From Chloroflexota bacterium (GTDB lineage: Bacteria; Chloroflexota; UBA4733), in contig JAMCTA010000173.1 in NCBI GenBank assembly GCA_023381895.1, forward strand, positions 1 to 34,842: a stretch of DNA of 34,842 nucleotides, read 5' to 3'. The notes under the pieces were generated by a model that saw nothing but the letters and a program-made list of their open reading frames with translations, ran no database searches and had not been told where the DNA came from. Below, one piece after another: positions 1-9,200 of the stretch (position 1 is the first letter of the stretch; each line of letters begins with the position of its first letter). The translations under genes were made by a program, and so were the position numbers.

Positions 1-131
1 AAATGTTCGGCTACGTGAATGATCTTCGCTCGATGACACAAGGTCGGGCCAGTTATTCTATGGAGTTCCACGCGTACGAGGAAGTACCTCGTAACGTCGC
101 GGAAGAGATCAAGGCAAAGCGTAAGGGTTGA
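1..131 (+). CDS. fusA: Elongation factor G, C-terminal end (partial)
   Basis: This is the last 43 codons of a gene that begins before the window; the frame runs from base 3 to the TGA at 129-131. The peptide starts [20 protein letters not shown] and continues with a [19 protein letters not shown] end, which is the conserved domain V tail of EF-G, the GTPase that drives ribosomal translocation. Its position just before the S10 cluster matches the str operon (rpsL-rpsG-fusA). In many bacteria tuf follows directly; here it does not. The identification is firm although only the tail is visible. Confidence 0.95.
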   Translation, partial: MFGYVNDLRSMTQGRASYSMEFHAYEEVPRNVAEEIKAKRKG

Positions 132-627
132 TCACTTCGCCCGGCATTGAACTGTCGCACTCGCGCAGAGAGGCTGATAAGCAATGACCAAAGGGGTGCC
201 AACGATTGATGTCTTCTCCGAGTCAGTCGATCGTTGGTACTGCCCACCATGCTCCTAGGAGCACTGCCGCGCGTCGCGTGCTGACTCATCGAGCCTCGCA
301 GCATCAAGAAGAATGATTGCGCACGAGGGCCTGAGCGCGCGGCGTGCTTGTGTGTAAGACATGAGCAGCGTATGGGCCAATGAGAGGAGCACTGCGCAAT
401 GGCACACCTATTTCGCCAACCATGCGTTGCGCGGATCGCGCGCATTCACCGCTGCTCTGCCGGAGCCAGCGGCGCGAGTCTTCTTCAAGCGGCACCGGCC
501 CGCAACACCATCTCTTGCGTCGTCCACCACCCCGACAGAGAGAACACACCGCTCACAGTGGCAGGTCAGCTCCGAAACATACAGCAACACCAGGGAGGCA
601 CCTGTCTTCCTTCTGGCCTGGAAGTAT
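132..627. other. Long non-coding gap between fusA and the rpsJ promoter
   Basis: No convincing gene lies here. Open frames exist on both strands but overlap one another, lack good ribosome-binding sites and encode Arg/Ser/His-rich peptides with no recognisable motif, which is usual for stop-poor G+C-rich DNA. This is where tuf would usually be. The only structures I can point to are an imperfect 11-bp inverted repeat (199-237) and a 14-bp palindrome (250-263) shortly after fusA. I see no tRNA. Confidence 0.6.
199..237 (+). terminator. Inverted repeat after fusA, possible terminator
   Basis: CCAACGATTGA (199-209) pairs with TCGATCGTTGG (227-237) with one G-U pair and a 17-nt loop. It lies 68 bp after the fusA stop. 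There is no U-tract, so it may be only an mRNA 3'-end stabiliser or a weak terminator. The perfect palindrome TGCTCCTAGGAGCA follows at 250-263. Confidence 0.35.
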
Positions 628-656
628 TTCGCACAAGTCCGCAGTTCCGGTACAAT
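628..656 (+). promoter_or_regulatory. Candidate promoter of the S10 ribosomal cluster
   Basis: TTCGCA (628-633) and TACAAT (651-656) are separated by 17 bp and match the sigma-70-type consensus at 4/6 and 5/6 positions. Transcription would start near 663 and leave a leader of about 107 nt before rpsJ. It is the best such pair in the fusA-rpsJ gap. Confidence 0.5.
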
Positions 657-769
657 GAGCGTTCGCTTGACGCAGCATCGGGCGCTCGAGCAGGGTGTTC
701 GCGTGCCCTCAAGCCCCAAGCTGCCGCCGGTAGCGCGGGAAACACGTGGCACTACGGGGGGAGATAGGC

Positions 770-1078
770 ATGGCAGGACAACGCATTCGAATCCGTCTGA
801 AAGCATACGATCACAAAGTCCTCGATGAGTCGGCCCGACAAATTGTCGAGACAGCCCAGCGGACAGGCTCCGAAGTCAAGGGACCGATTCCCTTACCAAC
901 AGAGATTTGCCGCTTCACCGTGATGCGCTCACGGTTCATCAATAAGGATTCTCGTGAGCAGTTCGAGATGCGTACACACAAGCGCTTGATCGATGTGCTC
1001 GAACCAAATCAGCGGACGCTTGATGCGCTGACCCGACTCAACCTCGCCGCTGGGGTCGAGATCGAGATCAAGCTGTAA
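770..1078 (+). CDS. rpsJ: 30S ribosomal protein S10
   Basis: A 102-aa protein beginning [15 protein letters not shown], the hallmark N-terminus of S10, with the conserved GPIPLPTE segment near residues 43-50. S10 sits in the head of the 30S subunit and is also NusE, a partner of the NusB antitermination complex. I chose the ATG at 770 over an in-frame GTG at 746: the family starts at this residue, 102 aa is its usual length, and a G-rich Shine-Dalgarno (GGGGGGAG) lies just upstream. It is the first gene of the S10 cluster, 638 bp after fusA. Confidence 0.97.
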   Translation: MAGQRIRIRLKAYDHKVLDESARQIVETAQRTGSEVKGPIPLPTEICRFTVMRSRFINKDSREQFEMRTHKRLIDVLEPNQRTLDALTRLNLAAGVEIEIKL

Positions 1079-1113
1079 AGAGCGCCTCGTCCCCGCGGAA
1101 GGAGTGTAGTGAG

Positions 1114-1743
1114 TTGATTGGCATAGTCGGACGCAAAGTCGGGATGACGCAGGTCTTCACCGACAATGGGCGCGTTCAACCTGTTACTGTCATCGAAGCT
1201 GGGCCTTGCGTCGTCACCCAAATTCGAGACCTGGACCGCGACGGCTACGAGGCCGTACAGGTCGGATATGGTACCGCCAAGCACGTGAAGAAGCCAGTTG
1301 GTGGTCATATTAAGGCAGCTGGGCTGACATCCGTGGCAAAGCTTACGGAATTCCGCACCAGCCCCGGCGACCCAACCTACGAAGTCGGCCAGCGTCTCAC
1401 TCTCGACCTCTTTCAGTCGGGTGACTTTGTCGACGTGATCGGTACGTCAAAGGGTAAGGGTTTTACTGGGGTGATGAAGCGCCACGGATTCCGTGGCGGA
1501 CCACGAACTCACGGCCAATCAGACCGGTCGCGTGCTCCAGGGTCTATCGGCCCCGGCACAACGCCTGGTCGTGTGTTCAAAGGCACACGCATGGCAGGCC
1601 GCACTGGCAATGAGCGCCGTACGGTGCTCCATCTGGCTGTGATCCGCACAGATCCGGAGAGCAATGTGTTGCTGGTGAAGGGGTCTGTACCAGGTCCAGC
1701 GGGCGGTTTTCTTCTGATTCGCCGTTCAAACCGCGGGAGGTAG
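1114..1743 (+). CDS. rplC: 50S ribosomal protein L3
   Basis: A 209-aa protein with the typical L3 start ([14 protein letters not shown]) and the internal [22 protein letters not shown] region that reaches towards the peptidyl-transferase centre. L3 is an early assembly protein of the 50S subunit. The start codon is TTG, supported by the strong site GGAAGGAG at 1097-1104 with a 9-nt spacer; no in-frame ATG lies at a sensible place. The length is normal for the family. It is followed after 4 bp by rplD. Confidence 0.97.
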   Translation: MIGIVGRKVGMTQVFTDNGRVQPVTVIEAGPCVVTQIRDLDRDGYEAVQVGYGTAKHVKKPVGGHIKAAGLTSVAKLTEFRTSPGDPTYEVGQRLTLDLFQSGDFVDVIGTSKGKGFTGVMKRHGFRGGPRTHGQSDRSRAPGSIGPGTTPGRVFKGTRMAGRTGNERRTVLHLAVIRTDPESNVLLVKGSVPGPAGGFLLIRRSNRGR

Positions 1744-1747
1744 TCGA

Positions 1748-2377
1748 ATGGCAAACGTCATCGTCCGGCGTCAGGACGGCACAGAAGTGGGGACTCTCGA
1801 GCTCAGCGATGCGATATTTGGTCGCGAACCGCATCGGGCGGCGCTCTATGCGGCCGTTCAGCAACAGCTTGCAAACGCCCGCCAAGGCACGCATTCCACG
1901 AAGAACCGGCGCCTTATTTCCGGGGGTGGAAAGAAGATGTGGCGGCAGAAGGGCACAGGTCGTGCCCGACAAGGGAGCAGCAGGTCACCACATTGGTACC
2001 ATGGAGCCGTTGCTCACGGTCCAGTGCCTCGATCGTATCGTCAGCGGCTGCCACGGGCAGTGCGCCGTCTTGCGATGCGCTCAGCGTTGTCGGACAAGCT
2101 CAGCCAGGGAAAGCTCATCGTCTTGGAGTCTCTTGCTTTTGAGGAGCCAAGGACGAAGGCCTTCATTACTATGCTCGGGGCACTGGGCATCGGAGTGGAG
2201 CAGACGGCCCTCTTCGTGAGTGAGGTCCGCGACGACAACGCCTACCTATCTGGGCGCAACCTCCAGTCTGTAGGAATGCTGCCCGCCCAAGGCGTTGATG
2301 TAGTGAGCGTGCTTCGGCACGACTGGCTGGTGCTCACGCGTGGTGCTGCGCAGCAGTTGGAGGCAACTCTCGCATGA
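1748..2377 (+). CDS. rplD: 50S ribosomal protein L4
   Basis: A 209-aa L4. The loop region GGGKKMWRQKGTGRARQGSS, which in L4 lines the peptide exit tunnel, is intact, and the C-terminal half has the usual fold segments. In proteobacteria L4 autoregulates the S10 operon; no comparable leader hairpin is obvious here. It starts 4 bp after rplC, with the end of rplC (GGGAGG) serving as the ribosome-binding site, and its TGA overlaps the rplW start (ATGA), so the two are probably translationally coupled. Confidence 0.96.
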   Translation: MANVIVRRQDGTEVGTLELSDAIFGREPHRAALYAAVQQQLANARQGTHSTKNRRLISGGGKKMWRQKGTGRARQGSSRSPHWYHGAVAHGPVPRSYRQRLPRAVRRLAMRSALSDKLSQGKLIVLESLAFEEPRTKAFITMLGALGIGVEQTALFVSEVRDDNAYLSGRNLQSVGMLPAQGVDVVSVLRHDWLVLTRGAAQQLEATLA

Positions 2378-2667
2378 ACATCTATGAAGTCTTGCGCAGC
2401 CCGCGCATCACCGAGAAAAATACTCAGCTCGGTGTGCTCAACAAGTACACCTTCAACGTTGCGCCTGAGGCAACCAAGCTCGAGATCAAGCAGGCCGTTG
2501 AGTTCATGTTCAAGGTCCACGTACAAACTGTGAACACGATGAACCGGCGGGGGGATGAGCGGCGTGTCGGTCGCTGGCGAACTCTGCGCAGCCGTGAGCC
2601 AAGCCATAAGAAGGCAATTGTCACGCTGCGCGCCGGCGAGAAGATCGAATTCTTCGAAGCCCAGTAG
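2374..2667 (+). CDS. rplW: 50S ribosomal protein L23
   Basis: A 97-aa L23, starting MNIYEVLRSPRITEKNT and containing YTFNVAPEATKLEIKQAVE, both typical. L23 lies at the tunnel exit and docks trigger factor and SRP. It overlaps rplD by 4 bp (ATGA). Length is normal and nothing is odd. Confidence 0.96.
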   Translation: MNIYEVLRSPRITEKNTQLGVLNKYTFNVAPEATKLEIKQAVEFMFKVHVQTVNTMNRRGDERRVGRWRTLRSREPSHKKAIVTLRAGEKIEFFEAQ

Positions 2668-2688
2668 CAGGAAGGACGAGGTCGAAGA

Positions 2689-3516
2689 GTGCCCATCAAG
2701 CTCTACAACCCTACATCGCCAGGTCGGCGGGGCATGTCGGTCACGACGTTTGACGACATTACGACCGACAAACCCCATAAGCCCCTACTGCAGCGTCTCC
2801 CGAGTCACTCCGGACGAAACCAGCAAGGCCGCATCACGACTCGCCACCGCGGAGGGGGAACACGGCGCCTCTACCGCATCATCGACTTCAAGAGAGACAA
2901 AATCGGCGTGCCTGCCAAGGTCGCGACGATTGAATACGATCCCAATCGTTCAGCACGCATCGCACTACTCTACTATGTGGACGGTGAGAAGCGCTATATC
3001 GTTGCGCCGCTGGGATTGAAAGTCGGCGACACCGTGGTAAGCGGACCAGAATCGGAGCCGCGTACAGGCAACGCACTTCCACTTGAGCGCGTACCCATCG
3101 GGGCGACGGTGCACAATATAGAACTACAGCCTGGTCGAGGCGCTCAGATGGTGCGCAGTGCTGGGGTTGGTGCTCAGGTACTGGGGCGTGAGGGAGGCTA
3201 CGTCTCCCTCCGCCTGCCTTCTGGCGAGATCCGCCGCATTCTGGGCCGGTGCTACGCCACCATCGGCCAGGTGGGTAACCCCGATCACGAAAATGTCGTC
3301 ATCGGAAAAGCTGGACGCTCACGGTGGATGCGCCGGCGGCCGACAGTGCGAGGCTCCGCAATGAACCCGCGTGAGCACCCCCACGGCGGCGGTGAGGGCC
3401 GGCACCCAATTGGCGGACAACCGCAGACGCCTTGGGGTAAGCCAGCCATGGGCTACAGGACTCGACGCACGAAACGCAGCGACCGGTTCATATTGCGGTC
3501 ACGGAAGAAGAAGTAG
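2689..3516 (+). CDS. rplB: 50S ribosomal protein L2
   Basis: A 275-aa L2, one of the most conserved 50S proteins and needed for subunit association and peptidyl transfer. It begins [18 protein letters not shown] and carries the near-invariant [18 protein letters not shown] motif, with its key histidine, close to the C-terminus. The start is a GTG after an AGGAAGGACGAGG-type leader. The length is the family norm. Confidence 0.97.
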   Translation: MPIKLYNPTSPGRRGMSVTTFDDITTDKPHKPLLQRLPSHSGRNQQGRITTRHRGGGTRRLYRIIDFKRDKIGVPAKVATIEYDPNRSARIALLYYVDGEKRYIVAPLGLKVGDTVVSGPESEPRTGNALPLERVPIGATVHNIELQPGRGAQMVRSAGVGAQVLGREGGYVSLRLPSGEIRRILGRCYATIGQVGNPDHENVVIGKAGRSRWMRRRPTVRGSAMNPREHPHGGGEGRHPIGGQPQTPWGKPAMGYRTRRTKRSDRFILRSRKKK

Positions 3517-3524
3517 GTACAGCC

Positions 3525-3806
3525 ATGTCTCGATCAACGAAGAAGGGCCCATACGTTCTGCCCAGCCTTCTCAAGAAGATCTCTGCTATGCAGCGTGCGG
3601 GGCAAAAGGCTGCAATCAAGACGTGGTCGCGCGACTCTACCATTCTTCCCGAGATGGTAGGGCTGACGATCGCCGTTCACGACGGTAGACGCCACGTGCC
3701 CGTGTACATCACAGAGAATCTAGTCGGGCACAAGTTCGGGGAGTTCGCGCCAACACGAACTTTCCGTGGCCACGCCCGAGCCGAGAAGACGACCGGTGTA
3801 CGCTAA
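3525..3806 (+). CDS. rpsS: 30S ribosomal protein S19
   Basis: A 93-aa S19 beginning [15 protein letters not shown], with the typical [19 protein letters not shown] block near the C-terminus. S19 sits in the 30S head next to S13 and contacts the A-site finger. It starts 8 bp after rplB in the classical order rplB-rpsS-rplV. Length and motifs are standard. Confidence 0.97.
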   Translation: MSRSTKKGPYVLPSLLKKISAMQRAGQKAAIKTWSRDSTILPEMVGLTIAVHDGRRHVPVYITENLVGHKFGEFAPTRTFRGHARAEKTTGVR

Positions 3807-3839
3807 GAAACGATCACGGAAAGCGAGAGGGGCAGCACG

Positions 3840-4178
3840 ATGCAAGTGCGCGCAGTAGCCCGTAACATTCCAATGTCGAGCCGCAAGGTGCGTCTCGTCG
3901 TCAACCTTGTGCGCGGTAAGCGCGTGACGGAGGCTCTTGACATCCTACGGTTCACTTCCAAAGCAGCTGCAGTGCCAGTTGCCAAGGTGGTTGCATCTGC
4001 CGCTGCAAACGCCGAGAACAATAACAATGCCGATCGACGTCAACTGGTTATCGCCTCGATCGCTGCAGACGAAGCCCCATCCCTCAAGCGAGGTCGCGCA
4101 CGGGCTCGAGGACGTTACGACCGAATCGTCAAGCGGGCAAGTCACATCACCGTGGTGGTCAGCGATGGCGAAGACTAA
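3840..4178 (+). CDS. rplV: 50S ribosomal protein L22
   Basis: A 112-aa L22 with the conserved [20 protein letters not shown] start and the C-terminal beta-hairpin region ([14 protein letters not shown]) that lines the exit tunnel and is a known site of macrolide-resistance mutations. The gene is of normal length. An 89-bp gap containing a terminator-like hairpin separates it from rpsC, which is wide for this usually tight pair. Confidence 0.96.
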   Translation: MQVRAVARNIPMSSRKVRLVVNLVRGKRVTEALDILRFTSKAAAVPVAKVVASAAANAENNNNADRRQLVIASIAADEAPSLKRGRARARGRYDRIVKRASHITVVVSDGED

Positions 4179-4213
4179 CACTGTAGCTCATCAGCACGAA
4201 TGGGGACGCCCAA

Positions 4214-4243
4214 CGCGCACAGCGGGTTGCAGCGCGATTTTTT
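4214..4243 (+). terminator. Terminator-like hairpin inside the ribosomal cluster (rplV-rpsC gap)
   Basis: CGCGC (4214-4218) pairs with GCGCG (4232-4236) across a 13-nt loop and is followed by A and six Ts (4238-4243), then CTT. This is the layout of a short intrinsic terminator. Because rpsC and the rest of the cluster follow with no other obvious promoter, it is more likely a partial terminator or attenuator than a full stop. Confidence 0.45.
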
Positions 4244-4267
4244 CTTCAGTGAAGTAGGGGGCAATCC

Positions 4268-5059
4268 GTGGGACAAAAGGTGCATCCGGTAGGCTTTCGC
4301 CTCGGTTACAGCCGGACCTGGGAGTCGACGTGGTTCGCCGGCCGCGACTACGCTGCGAACGTAGCAGAGGATATCAAGATTCGCGAGCTCGTCGCTCAAA
4401 CGCTCGCGAATGCCGCGGTGTCTCGCGTGCTCATTTCGCGCGCAGCACAGCAGCTCACCGTGACACTCCACACTGCCCGTCCCGGGGTCGTGATCGGTCG
4501 AAATGGCGAAGCCGTGGAGCGCTTACGCCAAGCCATCGAGCAGGTAACGGGCAAACGCGTGCGCCTCAATGTCCTGGAAATCCGAAAGCCAGGGCTTGAT
4601 GCGGTCCTCGTTGCTCGACGTATCGCCGAGCAACTGGAGCGGCGCGTCAACTTCCGCCGTGCAATGAAGCAGGCAGTAGACGACACGATGAAAGTGGATG
4701 CGAAGGGCATTCGCGTAGTCGTGGGTGGTCGCCTCGGTGGGGCGGAAATGAAGAGCAAGAGTAAGGAGAGTCGGGGCTCTGTCCCTCTCCATACGATCCG
4801 CGCCTACATTGACTACGGTACTGCAGAAGCGAAGACGACTTTCGGAATGACCGGCGTCAAAGTCTGGATCTATCGCGGCGACGTCATCCCCGGCAAGTCT
4901 ACGCCAGCCCCCATCGTTGAGCCGGCAGGTGCAGGACGCGCCCGTGGCGGAGACGACCGCCGAGCCGAACGCGGTAGATACTCCCGCGCCAGGAGCCCGC
5001 AGGCGACACCCGAGGCAACCGCGGATGACTCTCACCCAGCGCCGACCGCTGAGTCGTAA
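4268..5059 (+). CDS. rpsC: 30S ribosomal protein S3, with long charged tail
   Basis: A 263-aa S3. It begins [20 protein letters not shown] (GTG start), has the KH RNA-binding domain with the GRNG turn near residues 77-80, and the C-terminal S3 domain ending around [15 protein letters not shown]3 forms part of the mRNA entry channel. The family is usually about 210-240 aa; here some 40 residues of low-complexity sequence rich in Arg, Ala, Glu and Pro follow the conserved part. Such tails occur in S3 of several phyla and are probably disordered. rplP follows after 17 bp. Confidence 0.96.
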   Translation: MGQKVHPVGFRLGYSRTWESTWFAGRDYAANVAEDIKIRELVAQTLANAAVSRVLISRAAQQLTVTLHTARPGVVIGRNGEAVERLRQAIEQVTGKRVRLNVLEIRKPGLDAVLVARRIAEQLERRVNFRRAMKQAVDDTMKVDAKGIRVVVGGRLGGAEMKSKSKESRGSVPLHTIRAYIDYGTAEAKTTFGMTGVKVWIYRGDVIPGKSTPAPIVEPAGAGRARGGDDRRAERGRYSRARSPQATPEATADDSHPAPTAES

Positions 5060-5076
5060 GAAGGGGAATTGCAACG

Positions 5077-5562
5077 ATGTTGATGCCAAAACGAGTCAAG
5101 CATCGCAAGCAGCATCGGGGACGGCTCCGGGGCGCCGCATACCGTGGCATCACAGTCGCCTTCGGAGAATGGGGGCTACAAGCACTGGAGCCCGTGTGGT
5201 TGACGGCTCAACAGATCGAGTCCGCACGGCGTGCCATTACACACAACACTCGGCGCGGTGGCCAGATGTGGATTCGGGTTTTTCCCGATAAGTCTATTAC
5301 CGCGAAGCCGGCCGAAACCCGGATGGGTTCCGGCAAGGGCGCACCCGATCACTGGGTCGCCGTTGTCCGCCCCGGTCGCATCCTCTTCGAAATTGCGGGC
5401 GTTCGCGACGAAGTCGCCGTGGAAGCTCTTCGGATGGCAAGCCAGAAGCTGCCTATCCACACCAAGATCGTTCGTCGCGAAGAAGTCACTGAGAGCGGAC
5501 AGCACGGGGACGGATATCAGAATGCTCCAGTTGCTGCCGTAGCAGAGGGAAACCAAGAGTGA
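5077..5562 (+). CDS. rplP: 50S ribosomal protein L16
   Basis: A 161-aa L16 beginning [19 protein letters not shown], with the conserved [20 protein letters not shown] and [15 protein letters not shown] segments near the A-site/CCA-end contact. The core is about 137 residues; about 25 extra acidic/Gln/Ala residues form a C-terminal extension. The start ATG at 5077 follows AAGAAGGGGAA. Its TGA overlaps the GTG of rpmC (GTGA). Confidence 0.96.
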   Translation: MLMPKRVKHRKQHRGRLRGAAYRGITVAFGEWGLQALEPVWLTAQQIESARRAITHNTRRGGQMWIRVFPDKSITAKPAETRMGSGKGAPDHWVAVVRPGRILFEIAGVRDEVAVEALRMASQKLPIHTKIVRREEVTESGQHGDGYQNAPVAAVAEGNQE

Positions 5563-5762
5563 AGCCGTCAGACATTCGCGCGCTCAACGACAGCGAGCTG
5601 GCGAAGCGCTTAGATGAGCTCCAGCAAGAGCTCTTCAACTTACGGTTCCAGCTTACAACACGACAGTTGGAGAATTACAAGAAGGTAGAGGCGGTGCGCC
5701 GTGATATCGCTCGCGTGAAAACCATCATGCGCGAGCGTGAACTCGAAGCCGCGGGCGCGTAG
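5559..5762 (+). CDS. rpmC: 50S ribosomal protein L29
   Basis: A 67-aa, mostly helical protein: [20 protein letters not shown] followed by [11 protein letters not shown] and an Arg/Lys-rich second helix ending [10 protein letters not shown]. This is the L29 pattern; the protein lies next to L23 at the exit tunnel. The GTG start overlaps the rplP stop by 4 bp, suggesting coupled translation. Length is normal. Confidence 0.95.
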   Translation: MKPSDIRALNDSELAKRLDELQQELFNLRFQLTTRQLENYKKVEAVRRDIARVKTIMRERELEAAGA

Positions 5763-5805
5763 GGCGTGGCACCGGCCAGAGTGTGATTGAGGAAGAGGTT
5801 ACTAC

Positions 5806-6150
5806 GTGAAGAAATACATTCCGCCACAGGTGCCGGTGCGTCCTACTCAAGTGAAGCTGGGGACTGTCGTCCGTGACAAGATGGAAAAGACCATTCTTGT
5901 CGAAGTCAACACCTTCCGACGTCACCCTCTGTATCGCCAAGTGACGCGTGCGAGTAAGCGGTATCTCGTTCACGACGAGACGAACAGTGCTCACGTGGGA
6001 GATCAGGTGCGCTTCTGCCTCTGCCGGCCAATCAGTCGGCACAAGTCGTGGATCCTCACGGCAATCGTGCGTCAAAGCGCCCAACGGATCGCGGCTGAGG
6101 TTGCGATCGAGAGCCAGAGCGTTCCCGCCGCTGAAGGAGAAGAGCAATGA
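5806..6150 (+). CDS. rpsQ: 30S ribosomal protein S17
   Basis: A 114-aa S17, an OB-fold primary binder of 16S rRNA. The core [18 protein letters not shown], the [16 protein letters not shown] segment and the GDQVRF...[10 protein letters not shown] block are all typical. Usual length is about 80-90; here about 10 extra residues at the N-terminus and 20 or so at the C-terminus (ending AAEGEEQ) flank the core. GTG start after GAGGTTACTAC. The stop overlaps the rplN start (ATGA). Confidence 0.95.
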   Translation: MKKYIPPQVPVRPTQVKLGTVVRDKMEKTILVEVNTFRRHPLYRQVTRASKRYLVHDETNSAHVGDQVRFCLCRPISRHKSWILTAIVRQSAQRIAAEVAIESQSVPAAEGEEQ

Positions 6151-6515
6151 TTCAGCCGCAGACGCGCTTGCGTGTTGCTGACAACACGGGTGCCAAGGAG
6201 ATCATGTGCATCCGTGTCATGTCTGGCCAAGGGAAGCGCATTGGTGGTGTGGGCGACATCATCGTGGCTGCTGTCAAAGAAGCAGCTCCTGGGGGTGCGG
6301 TTAAGAAAGGTGAGGTGGTGCGGGCGGTCATCGTACGCACTGCAAAGGAGTTCGGTCGCGAAGACGGCAGCTACATCCGGTTCGACGAAAACGCGGCGGT
6401 CATCATCAATAGTCAGAACGCTCCGCGTGGCACCCGTGTCTTTGGACCAGTAGCCCGCGAGCTGCGCGACCGGAACTTCACACGCATCATTTCGCTGGCA
6501 GAAGAAGTGCTGTAG
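6147..6515 (+). CDS. rplN: 50S ribosomal protein L14
   Basis: A 122-aa L14, exactly the usual length: [20 protein letters not shown], then the [17 protein letters not shown] strand region and [14 protein letters not shown] near the end. L14 sits at the subunit interface and binds the silencing factor RsfS. It overlaps rpsQ by 4 bp. Confidence 0.97.
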   Translation: MIQPQTRLRVADNTGAKEIMCIRVMSGQGKRIGGVGDIIVAAVKEAAPGGAVKKGEVVRAVIVRTAKEFGREDGSYIRFDENAAVIINSQNAPRGTRVFGPVARELRDRNFTRIISLAEEVL

Positions 6516-6558
6516 AGCCGCCAGCAAAGACTGCAGCGCAGGAGCGAAGGAACTGGTG

Positions 6559-6888
6559 ATGGCAAAAATCAAGACGAATGACACCGTTACCGTCATTAGC
6601 GGGCGGGACAAGGGTAAGCGTGGCAAGGTGGCTGAGGTTCGTCCGAAGGAACACCGGCTCGTCGTTCAGGGCATCAACGAACGGAAGCGGCACGTGAGCC
6701 GGAACAGCGCGAGGGGAGCGCTGCAAGCCGGCATTGTCACCTTCGATGCTCCGATTGACATCTCGAACGTGATGCTCGTGTGCACCCAGTGCAACCAGCC
6801 AACACGCGTGGGTTTTCAGATTAACCCGGATGGCCGAAAGGTGCGGGTGTGTAAGCACTGTGGTCAAGCTATCACAGACGGGAAGTAG
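6559..6888 (+). CDS. rplX: 50S ribosomal protein L24, zinc-ribbon form
   Basis: A 109-aa L24 with the KOW motif near the start (VTVISGRDKGKRGKVAEV) and a C-terminal part carrying CTQC and CKHC pairs, so it may bind zinc. L24 initiates 50S assembly. A GTG lies directly before the ATG (6556); I prefer the ATG at 6559, because GAAGG at 6546-6550 then has an 8-nt spacer and the family begins MAKIK. rplE follows after 10 bp. Confidence 0.95.
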   Translation: MAKIKTNDTVTVISGRDKGKRGKVAEVRPKEHRLVVQGINERKRHVSRNSARGALQAGIVTFDAPIDISNVMLVCTQCNQPTRVGFQINPDGRKVRVCKHCGQAITDGK

Positions 6889-6898
6889 GGAGTAAGGC

Positions 6899-7444
6899 AT
6901 GGCTGCCAGAATGCGAGAACGCTACGAAGACGAAGTGAAGCCGCTGCTTATGCGAGAGTTCGACTACCGCAATACGCTACAGGTACCTTCGTTACATAAA
7001 ATCGTCATCAACGTAGGAGTCGGCGAAGGTAACCAGAACCAGAAAGCACTCGACGCAACAGTGCGGGACGTCGCGGCCATCACGGGTCAGCATCCTGTGG
7101 TCACAAAGGCGCGGAAGAGCATCGCCGCCTTTAAACTACGCGAAGGCTTCAGCGTAGGAGTGATGGTTACCCTGAGAAGCAGCCGGATGTACGAATTCTT
7201 TGACCGCCTCGTGAATGTAGCCCTCCCCCGTTCTCGCGACTTTCAGGGAATCTCCGCAAACTCCTTTGACGGCCGCGGCAACTATACGCTTGGTCTGCGT
7301 GATCAGCTCATCTTTCCTGAGATCGACTACGACAAGATCGACAAGCTGCGGGGCATGGAGGTGAGTGTCGTCACGACAGCACGGACGGATGAGGAGGGGC
7401 AAAGGCTTCTTCAACTCCTTGGGATGCCATTCAAAAGATCATAA
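6899..7444 (+). CDS. rplE: 50S ribosomal protein L5
   Basis: A 181-aa L5 of normal length: [40 protein letters not shown], then the [20 protein letters not shown] block. L5 binds 5S rRNA with L18 and contacts the P-site tRNA. Standard position after rplX, ATG start, nothing unusual. Confidence 0.97.
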   Translation: MAARMRERYEDEVKPLLMREFDYRNTLQVPSLHKIVINVGVGEGNQNQKALDATVRDVAAITGQHPVVTKARKSIAAFKLREGFSVGVMVTLRSSRMYEFFDRLVNVALPRSRDFQGISANSFDGRGNYTLGLRDQLIFPEIDYDKIDKLRGMEVSVVTTARTDEEGQRLLQLLGMPFKRS

Positions 7445-7477
7445 GCCGCCGCTGATCAGCGACAGAAGGAGAGCGCA

Positions 7478-7663
7478 ATGGCTCGTAAAGCAATGATCGT
7501 CGCCTGGAAGAAGAAGCCGAAATTCCAGGTGCAGTTTCACAACCGGTGCCGTGTTTGCGGCCGTCCTCGAGCATTCATGCGCCAGTTCGAGCTGTGCCGC
7601 ATCTGCTTCCGCGACATGGCCAATCGCGGTGAGCTTCCTGGTATCACCAAGTCCAGTTGGTAA
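7478..7663 (+). CDS. rpsZ: 30S ribosomal protein S14, zinc type
   Basis: A 61-aa short S14 with zinc ligands C24-x2-C27 and C40-x2-C43 (CRVC, CRIC), ending [11 protein letters not shown] as in the family. The short zinc form is typical of thermophiles, Firmicutes, Actinobacteria and Chloroflexota, as opposed to the about 100-aa zinc-free form. SD AAGGAG lies 8 nt before the ATG. It is often called rpsN type Z. Confidence 0.96.
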   Translation: MARKAMIVAWKKKPKFQVQFHNRCRVCGRPRAFMRQFELCRICFRDMANRGELPGITKSSW

Positions 7664-7673
7664 GGAGTGCTCA

Positions 7674-8072
7674 GTGAACGTCACCGACCCAATCGCCGAC
7701 ATGTTGACGCGCATTCGTAATGCGTCTATGGCGCGTCACCACCACGTCTCTCTACCAGCGTCAAACCTTAAGCAGGCCGTAGCGCAGGTGTTGAAGGACG
7801 AAGGCTGGATCGCCGACTTCGAAGTGGCCTCCGAAGGCCCACAAGGTGAGCTTCGCATCACACTGAAGTACACCCCAGACAAGAAGCCCGTGATTATCGG
7901 CCTGAAGCGCGTGAGCCGGCCAGGTCTTCGCATCTACTCAAAGCGAGGACAAATTCCTCGAGTGATGGGGGGGCTCGGCACGGCGATTCTGTCTACGTCT
8001 CGTGGTGTCATGACGGGAAAGCAAGCGTACTACGAGCGTATCGGGGGTGAAGTGCTCTGTTACATCTGGTAG
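7674..8072 (+). CDS. rpsH: 30S ribosomal protein S8
   Basis: A 132-aa S8, the standard length, starting [16 protein letters not shown] after a GTG at 7674. The C-terminal [20 protein letters not shown] block, which binds helix 21 of 16S rRNA, is intact. A longer open frame extends upstream through rpsZ but has no support. The SD is AAGGAG at the rpsZ stop (7662-7667). Confidence 0.96.
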   Translation: MNVTDPIADMLTRIRNASMARHHHVSLPASNLKQAVAQVLKDEGWIADFEVASEGPQGELRITLKYTPDKKPVIIGLKRVSRPGLRIYSKRGQIPRVMGGLGTAILSTSRGVMTGKQAYYERIGGEVLCYIW

Positions 8073-8118
8073 CAGAGCCAGTGGTATAGTGGTAGTTCGT
8101 GTCTAGAAAGGGCGACAT

Positions 8119-8694
8119 ATGTCACGCATCGGTCGGCTACCCATCGATCTGCCCTCCGGCGTCAAGATCGAGATGGTCGATCACACGATCACCGTGACAG
8201 GGCCCAAGGGCACCCTTCAGCAGCACATTAGTGACAACATCTCCGTTGAGCAGCAAGGTGGCAAGCTGCTCGTCACTCGCCAATCCGACGACGCTGCCAC
8301 TCGGGCTCTCCACGGCTTGTCACGGTCGCTCATCGCGAACATGGTCACCGGAGTGACCTCCGGGTTCACACGCTCCCTACAGATGACCGGAACGGGTTAC
8401 CGGGCCCAGGTCATGGGAAAGAATCTGGTAGTACAGGCCGGCTACAGTCACGCAGTCGAAATCGCGCCGCCAGACCATATCACCTTTTCGGTTGAGCAGG
8501 TCCAAGGACAGCGCACCGCCGAGAGTCGCATCAACGTTCACGGCATCGACAAGGCCGTGGTGGGAGATATCGCGAGCCGCATCCGCAGCATCCGCAAGCC
8601 GGAGCCATACCTCGGCAAAGGTATTCGCTTCACGGGTGAGGTGATCCTGCGCAAAGCCGGTAAAGCCGGCAAGGCTGGTGGCAAGAAGAAGTAG
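8119..8694 (+). CDS. rplF: 50S ribosomal protein L6
   Basis: A 191-aa L6 with the two repeated L6 domains: MSRIGRLPIDLPSGVKIEM at the start and EPYLGKGIRFTGEVI near the end. The length is slightly above the common 178-180 because of the Lys/Gly-rich tail (KAGKAGKAGGKKK). L6 lies near the sarcin-ricin loop and the factor-binding site. Confidence 0.96.
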   Translation: MSRIGRLPIDLPSGVKIEMVDHTITVTGPKGTLQQHISDNISVEQQGGKLLVTRQSDDAATRALHGLSRSLIANMVTGVTSGFTRSLQMTGTGYRAQVMGKNLVVQAGYSHAVEIAPPDHITFSVEQVQGQRTAESRINVHGIDKAVVGDIASRIRSIRKPEPYLGKGIRFTGEVILRKAGKAGKAGGKKK

Positions 8695-8787
8695 CAACAT
8701 GATCGATCGCACTTTGCGGTTGAAGACCAGTGCAACGTCCTGCCCTCAGAACGCAAGTAGCTGAGGAATCCAGGAGGGAGAACGACA

Positions 8788-9156
8788 GTGATCAAGGGTA
8801 AGGACTATCGCGCGATCCGCCTCCGCCGCGCGCGGAGGGTGCGCGCACGTATTCCGGTGACGGCAGAGCGGCCTCGCCTGAGCGTGCACCGATCAAATAC
8901 CCACATCTATGCCCAAGTGGTTAACGACAGCAATCACTCGACCCTGGCGACGGCTTCAACGCTCGACCCCGACCTGCGCGGTGATGTCATCAGACTCTCC
9001 AAGAAGGACCAGGCCGCCAAGGTCGGGGAGCTCGTCGCGAAGCGGGCCCTTGCTGCCGGCATCACGAAAGTGGCGTTCGATCGCGGTGGCTTCACCTATC
9101 ACGGCCGTATACAGGCCCTCGCGGATGCCGCCCGGCAAGCTGGGTTGGACTTCTAA
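8788..9156 (+). CDS. rplR: 50S ribosomal protein L18
   Basis: A 122-aa L18: [29 protein letters not shown] and a C-terminal [20 protein letters not shown] block, all typical. It binds 5S rRNA with L5. The GTG start is supported by AGGAGGGAG upstream. A 93-bp gap separates it from rplF; I saw no structure in it. Confidence 0.96.
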   Translation: MIKGKDYRAIRLRRARRVRARIPVTAERPRLSVHRSNTHIYAQVVNDSNHSTLATASTLDPDLRGDVIRLSKKDQAAKVGELVAKRALAAGITKVAFDRGGFTYHGRIQALADAARQAGLDF

Positions 9157-9200
9157 TGAGAGACAGCAATGCTGCCCGAGCGCGGCGGTAAGGAGGACCA

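Noticed and set aside
361..828. Several overlapping open frames between fusA and rpsJ
   Set aside because: They overlap one another, encode Arg/Ser/His-rich peptides, have no good ribosome-binding sites, and the longest runs into rpsJ.
8073..8118. GGTATAGTGGTAG in the rpsH-rplF gap, resembling a tRNA D-arm
   Set aside because: Only 46 bp are available, with no acceptor stem, anticodon arm or T-arm.
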